Source of the DNA: Roseovarius sp. MMSF_3359
GTDB lineage: Bacteria; Pseudomonadota; Alphaproteobacteria; Rhodobacterales; Rhodobacteraceae
Assembly: GCF_030733385.1 (NCBI RefSeq)
Contig: NZ_JASHJC010000012.1
Location: 1 to 64,000 of the forward strand
Direction of reading: 5' to 3'
Length of the DNA stretch: 64,000 bases
A program made the translations under genes and the position numbers. The notes beneath the pieces are model-generated. The model was given only the letters and a program-made list of their open reading frames with translations, was not told the DNA's origin and did no database searches. Positions 47,770 to 56,243 of this stretch are shown one piece after another; within the stretch, counting starts at the first letter, position 1, and the number at the start of each line of letters is the position of its first letter.

Positions 47770-48648
47770 ATGCTCACCTTTACCGCCCTCACGACCCTGT
47801 CCGGAAAAGAACCCGCCGAAGCCTTGGCCGATGCGCTCGAGGCGCTCAGCCCTGAACCAACGGGTGTTGGCGTCTTCGAGATGGAGGATGGATCGGGTCT
47901 TTGGGAAGTCGGGGGGTATTTCGACGACAAGCCGGACGAGGCCGGGCTTGCTCTGCTGGCGACGCTCCATCGTGCGCGGCCTTTCGCGGTGTCCGAACTG
48001 CCCGAAACCGATTGGGTATCCAAGGTCAAACGTGAACTGGTGCCGGTCGAGGCCGGGCGCTTCTTTGTCTATGGCAGCCATGATGCGGGCAAGGTGCCCG
48101 AGGGGTGCGAACCGCTCCTGATCGAGGCGGCGATGGCGTTTGGTACTGGCCACCATGGCACAACACTGGGTTGCCTGAAGGCGCTGGACCGGTTGGCCGA
48201 TGACGGCTTCGTGGGGCAGGCGGTTTTGGACGTTGGCTGCGGCACGGCGGTGCTGGCCATGGCGGCGGCACGGATATGGGACGGCACGATCCTGGCCAGT
48301 GATATCGACGAGGTTGCGGTCGAGGTGGCACGGGCCAATGTGGAGGCCAATGGCCTGACGGGCCGGGTGCAATGTATCGAGGCGGCGGGGCTCGATCACC
48401 CGCAGCTGGCCGAATCGGCGCCTTACGACCTGATCTTTGCCAATATCCTCAAAGGGCCTCTGATTGCGCTGGCGGGGGACATTACCGGCAGATTGCGTCC
48501 CGGCGGGCGGGTGATTCTATCCGGCATTTTAAATGAACAGGCCGACGAGGTGATCGCGGTTTATACACGGGCTGGAAACAGTCTCGAAGATCGCCGGGAG
48601 ATTGGTGACTGGACAACGACAACGCTCGTTAAAAATGTCGAAAAATAA
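47770..48648 (+). CDS. prmA: Ribosomal protein L11 methyltransferase
   Basis: A 292-residue SAM-dependent enzyme that trimethylates L11. AFGTGHHGTTLGCLKAL and VLDVGCGTAVLAMAAARI form the cofactor site, and LIFANILKGPLIALA includes the NILxxPL substrate motif of PrmA. The N-terminal substrate-recognition domain occupies about residues 1-110. Length is standard. Confidence 0.95.
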   Translation: MLTFTALTTLSGKEPAEALADALEALSPEPTGVGVFEMEDGSGLWEVGGYFDDKPDEAGLALLATLHRARPFAVSELPETDWVSKVKRELVPVEAGRFFVYGSHDAGKVPEGCEPLLIEAAMAFGTGHHGTTLGCLKALDRLADDGFVGQAVLDVGCGTAVLAMAAARIWDGTILASDIDEVAVEVARANVEANGLTGRVQCIEAAGLDHPQLAESAPYDLIFANILKGPLIALAGDITGRLRPGGRVILSGILNEQADEVIAVYTRAGNSLEDRREIGDWTTTTLVKNVEK

Positions 48649-48749
48649 GTTATAAATCAGTCCTTTCCCGGCATCTGCCTTTCTTTTGCCACATTTCAAA
48701 CTTAGTTTTTTCTTGATCGCGGTGGGGGCCGAGATCGCAGGTAACTGCC

Positions 48750-49103
48750 ATGAGTAATACAATGACTAATTATGCCGGGTTCGAAGCCCGCCTGAAAAAA
48801 ATAGATCGTAACCGCACCCGGATGGCGCAAGGGTATAAAGGGTCCGTCGACAAGGATGGCCTGATCGTGTTCCGCCCGGCCCGCCGGCAACGCGGCATCC
48901 CGCTTCGTGCGGTCGTGATGCTCATCGTCGGCTTCTTTGTGTTCAAAGGCATGGTGATGGCGCATACCGGTGCGTCGATCTATGCGGATCGCGTTGCGGC
49001 ACTCCAGCAAGGCACAGTGATCGAACAGGCCGGTGCATTCGTCATGCAGACCGACCCGATCACCGTGGGCATCGCGCAGCAGCTACGCCCGTTCCTGCAG
49101 TAA
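48750..49103 (+). CDS. Single-pass membrane protein of unknown function
   Basis: A 117-residue protein with a basic N-terminal cytoplasmic segment (EARLKKIDRNRTRMAQGYKG), one transmembrane helix (about 50-70, LRAVVMLIVGFFVFKGMVM) and a periplasmic C-terminal part. The sequence looks selected and resembles Rhodobacteraceae hypothetical proteins, but no family is known to me. AGGTAA lies before ATG 48750. A terminator follows at 49216. Confidence 0.75.
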   Translation: MSNTMTNYAGFEARLKKIDRNRTRMAQGYKGSVDKDGLIVFRPARRQRGIPLRAVVMLIVGFFVFKGMVMAHTGASIYADRVAALQQGTVIEQAGAFVMQTDPITVGIAQQLRPFLQ

Positions 49104-49215
49104 TCCCGAAGTCGCCGCGTGTCTGATGCCTGTCCCGGTCAAGACGCGCGGCGCAATTCGGTCTCCCTCTCTCGGTGACCTCCAGACGTAAAACGAGTTC
49201 TCAAGTACTAAAGAT

Positions 49216-49244
49216 CCCGCGCCCAGGTTCAGCGCGGGGTTTTT
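49216..49244 (+). terminator. Intrinsic terminator after the membrane protein gene
   Basis: CCCGCGC (49216-49222) and GCGCGGG (49232-49238) with a 9-base loop, then G and five T. It lies 112 bases past the stop at 49103. Confidence 0.85.
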
Positions 49245-49314
49245 CGTTGTGCCAAACTGTTTGGAAGGCCGTGTCATGTGTCCGGACCGAGTTTCCCGAG
49301 GGCGGATAAGGAAG

Positions 49315-49361
49315 CAGCGTTGCAACAGGCCGGTTGGGTCGGCCGTCACAACGCTGTTTTT
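49315..49361 (+). terminator. Orphan compound terminator
   Basis: CAGCGTTG (49315-49322) pairs with CAACGCTG (49349-49356), an inner GGCCG/CGGCC pair (49328-49332, 49340-49344) extends it, and five T follow. It lies about 70 bases after another terminator with no credible gene between, so it may end a small RNA. Confidence 0.7.
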
Positions 49362-49730
49362 AACAACCCAAATGTGCAAATCGCTTTAGGCCAAGCTGGG
49401 GATGCAGGACACGGGCAAGACAAACATGCACCATCAGGCCAAATCACTCGTGACATACTCACGTTCGAAAAAGAACGACACTCGCACCACTCACGGTAAT
49501 CTCATCATTTTCAAAACGACGCTCAGAGTAAATGCGCGTGATTACCTACGTACGCGCATCGTCGGGATGCGGGATGCAAGACGATGACGGCACCCTGCGA
49601 CCGTGATGAACGAGGGATCGGCTCGGTTGCCGGCATTGGCAGCCTTTGAGCCCAAAGCAGACACCTTGATGTAACCAATACTCTTTCGAAATCGGGTTGC
49701 AATTCAGGTCGATGAACTTCAGATAAACAC

Positions 49731-50042
49731 ATGAAGGTTATTCAAGAAGACACTGCATTCTCCGCCTCGCTTATCACCGGCCCAACTCATAATTTTCTGT
49801 CTATTCGGTTCGGCCTTGGAATTGTGGAGCAACTTATTTTCACCGTGACTGGGAGTGAAAAACAAGGTCGAAACAATCGATCTATCGTCGAGGATGCTTT
49901 GGCAGCCCACAGTTCTCAGGTGCCAATTCGAAACAAGTATTATCCCCGCGAGGTGATTTTCCGAAATGACGATACGCCATCACTTGCCCACTACTACCGC
50001 ATAGTTTGGAAGATATTCGAAGCTGCAAACACCGGACTTTAA
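49731..50042 (+). CDS. Hypothetical protein, possibly acquired
   Basis: A 103-residue frame with natural-looking composition (mixed hydrophobic strands and helices, VIQEDTAFSASLITGPTHN start, SLAHYYRIVWKIFEAANTGL end) and clearly lower G+C than the chromosome around it. No family recognised and no good ribosome-binding site, so gene status is uncertain. It directly precedes repeat copy 2, and a CCGGAC/GTCCGG hairpin straddles its stop (50032-50052). Confidence 0.45.
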   Translation: MKVIQEDTAFSASLITGPTHNFLSIRFGLGIVEQLIFTVTGSEKQGRNNRSIVEDALAAHSSQVPIRNKYYPREVIFRNDDTPSLAHYYRIVWKIFEAANTGL

Positions 50043-50059
50043 GAACGTCCGGAATGGAG

Positions 50060-50274
50060 CCCTTTGCGAACACTGCTTCAGCCCGGAATCAAGGTGCGCA
50101 GCACCGCCGGGCAGCGCCCGACCGCCCCATGGGCGGGCGCTTCGTCGCCGTTTCAATCCCAACGATTGTTGAAAGTATACGTCACCATAAAGTGCGATGA
50201 ACCACCTACGTGGCGCCCACCCGCGGTCGGGCGATGCCCTCTGTTTCAACTGTGATCGAACGGCCGATTTGTCC
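50060..50274. repeat. Dispersed 215-bp non-coding repeat, copy 2
   Basis: Second copy of the element at 29867-30081, same orientation, same length, about 86% identical over the 194-base core. In this copy the right end merges into a further hairpin (50261-50286, GGCCGATTTG/CAAATCGGTC with loop TCCG). On the minus strand both copies keep a short frame reading SPDRGWAP, but about 10 of 34 residues differ between copies, so coding is unlikely. Confidence 0.85.
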
Positions 50275-50665
50275 GCAAATCGGTCGTTCGGCCCAGAATT
50301 GACCGAATGTTTACCTCAGATGACCGGTTCGAGCCCTAATGTAGACGTCTTGAGTGTCTGCCTGCGCGGAATCAAGGCCGCAGGCCGCCGCGCGATCGGT
50401 TGCCCATTGAAGGCGCCATTGGTTCGAGCCAATGGGCGACACCGCCCGCAAGGGCTGGCGATTTGGAGAGGTTGCGCGCCGAATTGAGGTTTTTCGGACT
50501 TGGCAAAGATAAAGTGCGTCTCACAATGGTTGATTGGCACCCCACGGTCTGGCCATCGCGCGGCTCGTGCTTGGATTTCTGGTTAGTCCGCGAAGTGGAA
50601 ATTCCGGAATCACAGGGTTTCTCACGGGGTATCAGGCATCGGGTGCATGGTGTCACCGGGTAGCC
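50275..50665. other. Palindrome-rich non-coding stretch
   Basis: About 390 bases without a credible gene. It holds a TTCGG/CCGAA hairpin (50287-50307), the 50402-50437 inverted repeat and further short palindromes. Frames covering it have no ribosome-binding site or family resemblance. The amidinotransferase-family gene ends at 50666. Confidence 0.55.
50402..50437. repeat. Nested alternative inverted repeats
   Basis: GCCCATTG (50402-50409) pairs with CAATGGGC (50430-50437), while CCATTGG (50416-50422) pairs with CCAATGG (50429-50435). The two pairings exclude each other because they share the right arm. No T-run follows. Confidence 0.6.
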
Positions 50666-51589
50666 TTATCCCTCACGCCTGAGCGCCTGCGCCATGCAGT
50701 GGATACCGCCGCCGGTCTTGGAGATCTCGGCGGTTTCCACGGCGGCCACTTCGAAGCCGCGGGCGCGGAGTTGGTCGATCAGGACCGTGGAGGATGCCGG
50801 TGCAATCACCTTGTCGTTGCCGAGCGCCATCATGTTGCAGCCAAGCGCCATGGTGTCGGGGAAGGGGACGTCGATGATCTCATGCCCCTTGGCGCGCAGC
50901 CACTCGACAATCGCGGGTTCGGTGCAGGCCAGGCAAACGGCGGTGAGCTTTTCCGCCACGGGCACGACCATCAGGTCGATATGCACGTAATACTCGTCGA
51001 TATAGGCGATCCGGGTCTCCCAACCTTCGGCGTCAAACCAACTGGCCACCTGTTTCGCGCCGGCCTCATTGGTGCGCGCCTCACCGCAGCCAATCAGGAC
51101 GCAGCCTTCTTCGATCACGTTGAAATCGCCGCCCTCGAACGTGCCGGCGGTCACCATGTCATAGATCGGGATGCCGAGCTTTTCATAAGCACGGATCGCG
51201 GCATAGTTTTCCCCCCGACGCCACCATTGCGACATGGCGGTGATGAAGGCCCCGTAAGGCGTCATGCAGGAGCTGTCGCGGGAATAGACCTGCATGGTCA
51301 GTTCCGGCTCGGCCTCAAGCATATGCACATTGACGTCGAAATGCCTGTAGGCATCGACCAGTTCCGCATGCTGCGCCTGCGCCAGTTGGATGTTGCAGGG
51401 CGCCTCGCGCAGATGTTTACGCGAAAGGCTCGACGTTGCGCGATGGAAAAGATGCGCGGGAGATCCCAGAAGGACGTCGGTCAGCGGATCGGTTTCGTTG
51501 CGAAACCCCCATTGCGACAGCGGTGCTGTTCCGCCTTTCGGATTACGGCGTTGCAGGCTGAAACCATCGGTTACCTCGTCACGCGACAT
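50666..51589 (-). CDS. Arginine deiminase/dimethylargininase-family hydrolase
   Basis: A 307-residue guanidine-modifying enzyme. Triad elements are visible: GTFEGGDFNVIEEG (Glu/Asp), YYVHIDLMVVP (His) and the C-terminal GGGIHCMAQALRR (nucleophilic Cys). This fits amidinotransferase-fold hydrolases such as dimethylargininase or amino-acid N-amidinohydrolases. The frame starts at 51643; ATG 51589 is preferred because AAGGGGG lies 8 bases before it, with ATG 51622 as alternative. Substrate not settled. Confidence 0.86.
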   Translation of the reverse strand: MSRDEVTDGFSLQRRNPKGGTAPLSQWGFRNETDPLTDVLLGSPAHLFHRATSSLSRKHLREAPCNIQLAQAQHAELVDAYRHFDVNVHMLEAEPELTMQVYSRDSSCMTPYGAFITAMSQWWRRGENYAAIRAYEKLGIPIYDMVTAGTFEGGDFNVIEEGCVLIGCGEARTNEAGAKQVASWFDAEGWETRIAYIDEYYVHIDLMVVPVAEKLTAVCLACTEPAIVEWLRAKGHEIIDVPFPDTMALGCNMMALGNDKVIAPASSTVLIDQLRARGFEVAAVETAEISKTGGGIHCMAQALRREG

Positions 51590-51715
51590 TTGCTGGCCCC
51601 CTTCTGGAAATGTGATGTGCATGGTCGTGGACGCGCGCCCCAATTTGCGGCGTTCTGCGGATGACTAAAGCAGCCTCCGGTGCATATTGACAGCAAAAAA
51701 GCGGTTTAGACAGCA

Positions 51716-51750
51716 AGAGGCCCCGCGGATCAGATCAACGCAGGGCCTCT
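51716..51750. terminator. Hairpin terminator beside the DUF1127 gene
   Basis: AGAGGCCC (51716-51723) pairs with GGGCCTCT (51743-51750); GCAA/TTGC flanks extend the stem with a mismatch. It lies downstream of the leftward DUF1127 gene. T residues on either side are imperfect, so strength and direction are uncertain. Confidence 0.6.
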
Positions 51751-51801
51751 GTTGCTTTCGCAAGGCATCCGGGCAAGGGGGGAGGGCCCGGGCGCGAAAG
51801 A

Positions 51802-51999
51802 TCAGTGATAGATACCGATACGTTCAATATCGCCGCGGTTCAGGCCGATATCGTCCAGCTCGCGGTCCGAAAGCTGCGACAGCGCCTTGCGGGTTGCGCG
51901 GGTCTCGAAGAATGTCGAGACAGCGGCGATGACTTTTGCAACGGTGTGGCCGACGAGGCCGGTTGCGGCGTGGGTGCGGGTCGTGTCGATAACGGCCAT
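51802..51999 (-). CDS. DUF1127 (YjiS-like) small protein
   Basis: A 65-residue protein ending in the DUF1127 motif RKALSQLSDRELDDIGLNRGDIERI. Such proteins bind RNA in some alphaproteobacteria (Rhodobacter CcaF1-type) and act in stress or phosphate and one-carbon regulation. The N-terminus is a short non-conserved helix. It has its own long upstream region with an operator-like repeat at 52100-52127 and a terminator, so it is a single-gene unit. Confidence 0.92.
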   Translation of the reverse strand: MAVIDTTRTHAATGLVGHTVAKVIAAVSTFFETRATRKALSQLSDRELDDIGLNRGDIERIGIYH

Positions 52000-52099
52000 G
52001 GTCTTATTCCTTCTTCTCCGGGGTCCAATCCGGTTTGTAACGGTTTGATGTCCTGACGCTCAGATAGGGATCGCCCCCGCAACCGACAACACTCGAAAA

Positions 52100-52127
52100 T
52101 TGCATTGTTCCTATGCAAAAATTGCAT
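52100..52127. promoter_or_regulatory. Operator-like TTGCAT/ATGCAA repeat set
   Basis: TTGCAT (52100-52105), ATGCAA (52113-52118) and TTGCAT (52122-52127) form two overlapping inverted repeats with 7-base and 3-base spacers. They lie in the divergent region between the DUF1127 gene and ruvC. The arrangement suggests cooperative binding of a dimeric regulator, unidentified. Confidence 0.5.
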
Positions 52128-52275
52128 GGCTCCTCCAGCGGTCACCCGGTTGTTTTCAAAGCATTTTAATTTGACGCTAAGGAATTGCCCGCCCCGAGAT
52201 GCGCGCATTCTGCTTGGTGTTTGTTCCCGTTTCGTGCTAGTGGATGGAAAACAAGACAAGAGCAGGGCAGAAATC

Positions 52276-52773
52276 ATGCGGGTATTGGGGATTGATCCCG
52301 GATTGCGCAACCTTGGCTGGGGCGTGATCGACGTGGATGGAAGCCGCTTGAGCCATATCGCCAATGGGGTGTGCAAGTCGCGGGGTGAGGACCTCGGCGC
52401 ACGGCTTTTGTCCCTGCACCAGCAGCTGACCGCCATCTTCGACACCTACGCGCCCGACACAGCAGCGGTCGAGCAGACCTTTGTGAACAAGGATGGCTCC
52501 GGCACGCTGAAGCTGGGTCAGGCGCGGGGCATCGCGATGCTGGTCCCGGCGCAGTTTGGCCTCTCGGTCGGGGAATACGCGCCGAACAAGGTCAAAAAGA
52601 CGGTTGTCGGCGTGGGCCATGCGGACAAGGCGCAGATTGGCCATATGGTGAAGGTGCAGCTTCCGGGCTGTGACCCCGCGAGCCCCGATGCGGCGGATGC
52701 ATTGGCCATCGCGATCTGCCACGCCCATCACGCGCGCTCCACGGCGGTGATTTCGGAAAGGCTGCGCGCATGA
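52276..52773 (+). CDS. ruvC: Holliday junction endonuclease RuvC
   Basis: A 165-residue resolvase. All four catalytic acids sit at the E. coli positions: Asp7 (GIDPG), Glu66 (AVEQTF), Asp138 and Asp141 (SPDAAD). It cuts Holliday junctions in complex with RuvAB. ATG 52276 is the standard N-terminus; the open frame upstream is unrelated. It overlaps ruvA by 4 bases (ATGA). Confidence 0.97.
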   Translation: MRVLGIDPGLRNLGWGVIDVDGSRLSHIANGVCKSRGEDLGARLLSLHQQLTAIFDTYAPDTAAVEQTFVNKDGSGTLKLGQARGIAMLVPAQFGLSVGEYAPNKVKKTVVGVGHADKAQIGHMVKVQLPGCDPASPDAADALAIAICHAHHARSTAVISERLRA

Positions 52774-53435
52774 TCGGGCGGATCGCAGGCCGGGTGGATT
52801 ACCGCGCCGAGGATCATGTGCTGATCGACGTGCGCGGGGTCGGATACCTTGTCTATTGCAATGAGCGGACGTTGCAGGCGTTGCCCGCGGCAGGGGAACA
52901 TGTGGCGCTTTATACCGATCTTCTGGTGCGCGAAGACAATCTGCAGCTTTTCGGATTTACCTCGCTCGTGGAGAAGGAATGGCACAGGCTGCTCATTTCG
53001 GTGCAGGGGATCGGGGCCAAGGCGTCGATGGCGATCCTGGGCACATTGGGGCCTGAAGGTGTGGGTCGTGCGATTGCTTTGGGTGACTGGAATTCGGTCA
53101 AGGCCGCCAAGGGGATCGGCCCCAAGACGGCGCAAAGGGTCGTCAATGAGCTCAAGGACAAGGCGCCGCAGGTGATGGCGATGGCTACGGCCCCGGCGCC
53201 GGTGGCTGATAGGGCGGGTGATCCCGCTACGGATGAGGTGATCGAAGCGCCCACGCCCGTGGCTCCGCCTGCGGGGCCGGGCGCGCAGGCCGAAGCCCTC
53301 TCGGCACTTGGCAATCTCGGCTATGCCCCCGGAGAAGCCGCAGGTGCCGTTGCCCAAGCAGCGGGGGACGACCCGGACGCCGACACCCCCACACTGATCC
53401 GCGCCGCGCTGAAACTTCTGGCGCCGAAAGGGTAA
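52770..53435 (+). CDS. ruvA: Holliday junction DNA helicase subunit RuvA
   Basis: A 221-residue junction-binding protein. OB-fold domain I opens with [28 protein letters not shown]. The two HhH motifs are in [17 protein letters not shown] and [21 protein letters not shown] longer than usual Ala/Pro-rich linker (about 140-170) joins the C-terminal RuvB-binding domain. It is in the ruvCAB order common in alphaproteobacteria. Confidence 0.97.
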   Translation: MIGRIAGRVDYRAEDHVLIDVRGVGYLVYCNERTLQALPAAGEHVALYTDLLVREDNLQLFGFTSLVEKEWHRLLISVQGIGAKASMAILGTLGPEGVGRAIALGDWNSVKAAKGIGPKTAQRVVNELKDKAPQVMAMATAPAPVADRAGDPATDEVIEAPTPVAPPAGPGAQAEALSALGNLGYAPGEAAGAVAQAAGDDPDADTPTLIRAALKLLAPKG

Positions 53436-53438
53436 TGG

Positions 53439-54467
53439 ATGGCCGAACCTGACCCCACTTTGCGCGCCGAGCCGTTGCCCGAAGATCAGGACCGGAGCCT
53501 GCGCCCGCAGGCATTGGGTGAATTCATCGGGCAGGCCGAAGCGCGCGCCAACCTCAGGGTCTTTATCCAATCCGCCCGGCAGCGGGGCGAGGCGATGGAT
53601 CATACGCTTTTTCACGGCCCCCCCGGCCTCGGCAAGACAACACTGGCGCAGATCCTGTCCAAGGAGCTGGGCGTTGGGTTCCGCATGACCTCCGGGCCGG
53701 TCCTCGCCAAGGCGGGCGATCTGGCGGCGATCCTGACCAATCTGGAGCGCAATGACGTTCTGTTCATTGATGAAATCCACCGCCTCAACCCGGCGGTCGA
53801 AGAGGTGCTTTACCCGGCGCTGGAGGATTTCGAACTGGACCTGGTGATCGGTGAGGGTCCTGCAGCGCGGACCGTGCGGATCGAGTTGCAACCCTTCACG
53901 CTGGTCGGGGCCACGACGCGGTTGGGCCTTCTGACGACACCGTTGCGCGATCGGTTCGGCATCCCGGTGCGGTTGCAATTCTATACCGAGGATGAGCTTT
54001 ACGAGATCGTCAGTCGCAACGCGACGCGTATGGGCGCGCCTGCCGATGCCGATGGTGCGCGCGAGATTGCGCGACGGGCGCGCGGCACCCCCCGGATTGC
54101 CGGGCGGCTTCTGCGGCGGGTGGTGGATTTCGCGCTGGTCGAAGGTGATGGGCGCGTGACCCGTGATCTGGCGGATCATGCGCTGACCCGGCTGGGTGTG
54201 GATCAGTTGGGATGCGACGGGGCGGATCGGCGATATCTGACGCTGATTGCCGAGGCCTATCAGGGCGGGCCGGTCGGGATCGAGACGATCAGCGCGGCGC
54301 TCTCGGAAAGCCGCGATGCGCTGGAAGAGGTGATCGAGCCGTTTTTGCTGCAACAAGGGCTCATTCAACGCACCCCGCGCGGGCGCATGCTGGCGCAGCG
54401 CGGATGGCAGCATCTGGGCCTGTCGGTGCCGGATGGCAAGGCCCAGAGCGATCTGTTTGGCAAGTAG
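53439..54467 (+). CDS. ruvB: Holliday junction DNA helicase motor RuvB
   Basis: A 342-residue AAA+ motor that drives branch migration with Ruv[16 protein letters not shown] starts the domain, Walker A is [10 protein letters not shown], Walker B is [10 protein letters not shown] and sensor/arginine-finger elements are in [18 protein letters not shown]. The C-terminal winged-helix ends with QHLGLSVP. The gene starts 3 bases after ruvA. Confidence 0.98.
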   Translation: MAEPDPTLRAEPLPEDQDRSLRPQALGEFIGQAEARANLRVFIQSARQRGEAMDHTLFHGPPGLGKTTLAQILSKELGVGFRMTSGPVLAKAGDLAAILTNLERNDVLFIDEIHRLNPAVEEVLYPALEDFELDLVIGEGPAARTVRIELQPFTLVGATTRLGLLTTPLRDRFGIPVRLQFYTEDELYEIVSRNATRMGAPADADGAREIARRARGTPRIAGRLLRRVVDFALVEGDGRVTRDLADHALTRLGVDQLGCDGADRRYLTLIAEAYQGGPVGIETISAALSESRDALEEVIEPFLLQQGLIQRTPRGRMLAQRGWQHLGLSVPDGKAQSDLFGK

Positions 54468-54470
54468 CCC

Positions 54471-54713
54471 TTACTTTTCCAACTCGGATACCAGCAGCAC
54501 GACCTCGTGAAAGGCGGTATCGTCTTCGGCCTTGGTCACCTTGGAACGGAACACACGATTGTCGACCTTGAAGGCCTCGAACCCGTTCAGCGTATGACCC
54601 ACCTTGATGATATCACCCACATTGGGAACATGTTCGCTTGATTTTTCGAGAATGGTCGATTTCGGAATTTCGTTGATCCGGTAATCTTCTTGGCGCACAA
54701 CACTTATCTTCAT
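54471..54713 (-). CDS. Small hypothetical protein with strong ribosome-binding site
   Basis: An 80-residue soluble protein rich in Ile, Val, Lys and Glu (MKISVVRQEDYRINEIPKS, VGDIIKVGHTLNGFEAFKV) that looks like a small beta-barrel-type domain; no family recognised. AAGGAGGTC precedes the ATG on the minus strand at ideal distance, supporting translation. It is lower in G+C than ruvB, towards which it converges with 3 bases between stops. Confidence 0.68.
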   Translation of the reverse strand: MKISVVRQEDYRINEIPKSTILEKSSEHVPNVGDIIKVGHTLNGFEAFKVDNRVFRSKVTKAEDDTAFHEVVLLVSELEK

Positions 54714-54889
54714 TACAGACCTCCTTGGAATTGATAAGACATCAAACTCGGAACTGCATGTGCGGGCAGTCTAGCACTGAAAAGCGGAATTCCTTAGGCC
54801 TTTGTGCGGGCTTGGCGGAGCGGCGCCCATGTTTGACGGCAGGGACAGGTTTGATATGGGGACGCAGGAAACTGCGGGGGCCGGGTAAC

Positions 54890-55531
54890 ATGACACCAGA
54901 CGAGATAGAGAGGCATTTCACCCGCAGTGACGGCAGCTATCTCTTTGCGCGGTGGGGGCGGCCTGTCGTGCCGATCGTGTTTGGTGTCGATGATGCAACC
55001 CTGAGCGTGGTCAAGGGGGCGGTCGAGGCGGTTGTGGGGCTCGCCGGGGTCGGCATGGCGGAGACTGATCCGGAATTGGGTGCCAACCTGATGTTCTTTT
55101 TCTTCCGGGACTGGGACGAGTTGACCGAGGTACCGGATCTTGACCGGCTGGTCCCGGACCTTGGCCCGCTTGTGGGGCGGCTCAAGGCCGCCGATGCGAA
55201 CCAATACCGGATTTTCCGATTTGACGAAGCGGGTGCGATCCGCGCGTGCTTCGTGTTTTTGCGGATGGATGAGAACCTGAGCAGTGTTCCGGCGGAAACC
55301 CTGGCTTTGAGCCAGATGGTGCAGACGATTGTCCTTTGGTCGGATACGGCTTTCGGCGATCGCTCACCGCTTGCGGCAATGCCGGACGAGGGCGGTGTGA
55401 TCTTGCGACCGGAAATCGGCGACCTGATCCGGGCCTGTTATGATCCCGTCATGCCGCCGGTGGCGCAAGACGCCAGCCATGCGCTGCGCCTGAGCGCCCG
55501 TCTGATCGCGGATCGTCCTAAGTCAAATTGA
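54890..55531 (+). CDS. Hypothetical protein between ruvB and the tol genes
   Basis: A 213-residue soluble protein (TPDEIERHFTRSDGSYLFARWGRPVVPIVFG start; LMFFFFRDWDELTEVPDLDRLVP in the middle). The sequence looks well ordered and resembles Rhodobacteraceae proteins found beside ruv-tol, but I know no function. ATG 54890 begins the ordered part; the frame upstream to 54725 is low-quality sequence. Confidence 0.78.
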   Translation: MTPDEIERHFTRSDGSYLFARWGRPVVPIVFGVDDATLSVVKGAVEAVVGLAGVGMAETDPELGANLMFFFFRDWDELTEVPDLDRLVPDLGPLVGRLKAADANQYRIFRFDEAGAIRACFVFLRMDENLSSVPAETLALSQMVQTIVLWSDTAFGDRSPLAAMPDEGGVILRPEIGDLIRACYDPVMPPVAQDASHALRLSARLIADRPKSN

Positions 55532-55627
55532 GTGCGTTTGCGCGCACGCAGGGTATCTCGTCGTCCCGGCTCCGCCGTCCTCCTCGGGCCGCGTGGGGCG
55601 AGCGTGGCGCTTGATGGGGAGGCGGGG

Positions 55628-55664
55628 TTCGGGGTGGCACCCCGAGGGCTGCGTGCCCTGAACG
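55628..55664. repeat. Compact branched inverted-repeat structure
   Basis: An outer GTTC/GAAC pair (55628-55631, 55661-55664) encloses two perfect hairpins sharing one boundary base: TCGGGGT-GGC-ACCCCGA (55630-55646) and AGGGC-TGCGT-GCCCT (55646-55660). It lies in the gene-free 212 bases before ybgC and lacks a T-run. Confidence 0.55.
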
Positions 55665-55743
55665 CGAACTAAAATGGGTGAGCGGAGCGAACGCCTTTTG
55701 GTAACGGTTGCCTCAATATGCGACTTTTCCTAGGGTCCGTCCC

Positions 55744-56130
55744 ATGAGTCATCAATTCCCTATCCGCGTCTATTACGAAGATACCGACATGGGTGGGATC
55801 GTCTATTATGCGAATTACCTCAAGTTCATCGAACGCGGGCGCAGCGATTGGGTACGACAGATCGGGATTGATCAGAACGCCATGCGCGATGACGGGATCG
55901 TTTTCGCGGTCCGCCGGGTCGAGGCGGAGTATTTCGCCCCGGCGCGGTTTGACGATGACCTTTTGGTTGAGACGAAGACGCAGGCTGTGACCGGGGCGCG
56001 GCTCATTGTCGAGCAGTCGGTCATGCGCGGCGATGAGCTTCTGTTTCAGGCGGTTGTCACTATTGTCTGCATCGGCGAGGCCGGCCAACCTGTGCGGCTT
56101 CCGGCAAATATCCGCCTGATGCTGCATTAA
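55744..56130 (+). CDS. ybgC: Tol-Pal-associated acyl-CoA thioesterase
   Basis: A 128-residue hot-dog thioesterase. FPIRVYYEDTDMGGIVYYANYLKFIERGR is the YbgC signature, with the catalytic Asp in EDTDMGG. It hydrolyses short or medium acyl-CoA and is associated with the Tol-Pal cluster in proteobacteria. ATG 55744 is the family N-terminus. First gene of the tol unit, 113 bases before tolQ. Confidence 0.95.
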   Translation: MSHQFPIRVYYEDTDMGGIVYYANYLKFIERGRSDWVRQIGIDQNAMRDDGIVFAVRRVEAEYFAPARFDDDLLVETKTQAVTGARLIVEQSVMRGDELLFQAVVTIVCIGEAGQPVRLPANIRLMLH

Positions 56131-56243
56131 ACACCGGAAAAACCCGCCATTTTGGCGATGTGATTGGCTTTCCCCTTTAAAATCGGCTAGCGTGACCCTC
56201 AATAAGGCCGGAACAAACCGGGCCGTCAAAAAAGAGCAGGCAG

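Larger units (their letters stand above)
49104..49730. other. Gene-poor stretch with two terminator-like hairpins
   Basis: About 630 bases without a credible gene. A 73-codon frame from 49278 includes a terminator hairpin and looks accidental. Two intrinsic terminators (49216-49244, 49315-49361) lie here, the second without an obvious gene in front. Base composition drops in G+C towards 49700. Confidence 0.6.

Noticed and set aside
49261..49361. Signal recognition particle (4.5S) RNA gene, suggested by AAGGAAGCAGCG at 49309-49320
   Set aside because: The matching 5' side (GGTCAGG..TCC) and the tetraloop geometry are missing; the similarity is limited to a dozen bases.
49278..49499. 73-codon frame as a gene
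   Set aside because: It contains a strong terminator hairpin and shows no ribosome-binding site or family resemblance.
50534..51664. 376-codon plus-strand frame opposite the amidinotransferase-family gene
   Set aside because: The minus strand carries complete active-site motifs; the plus frame is a shadow.
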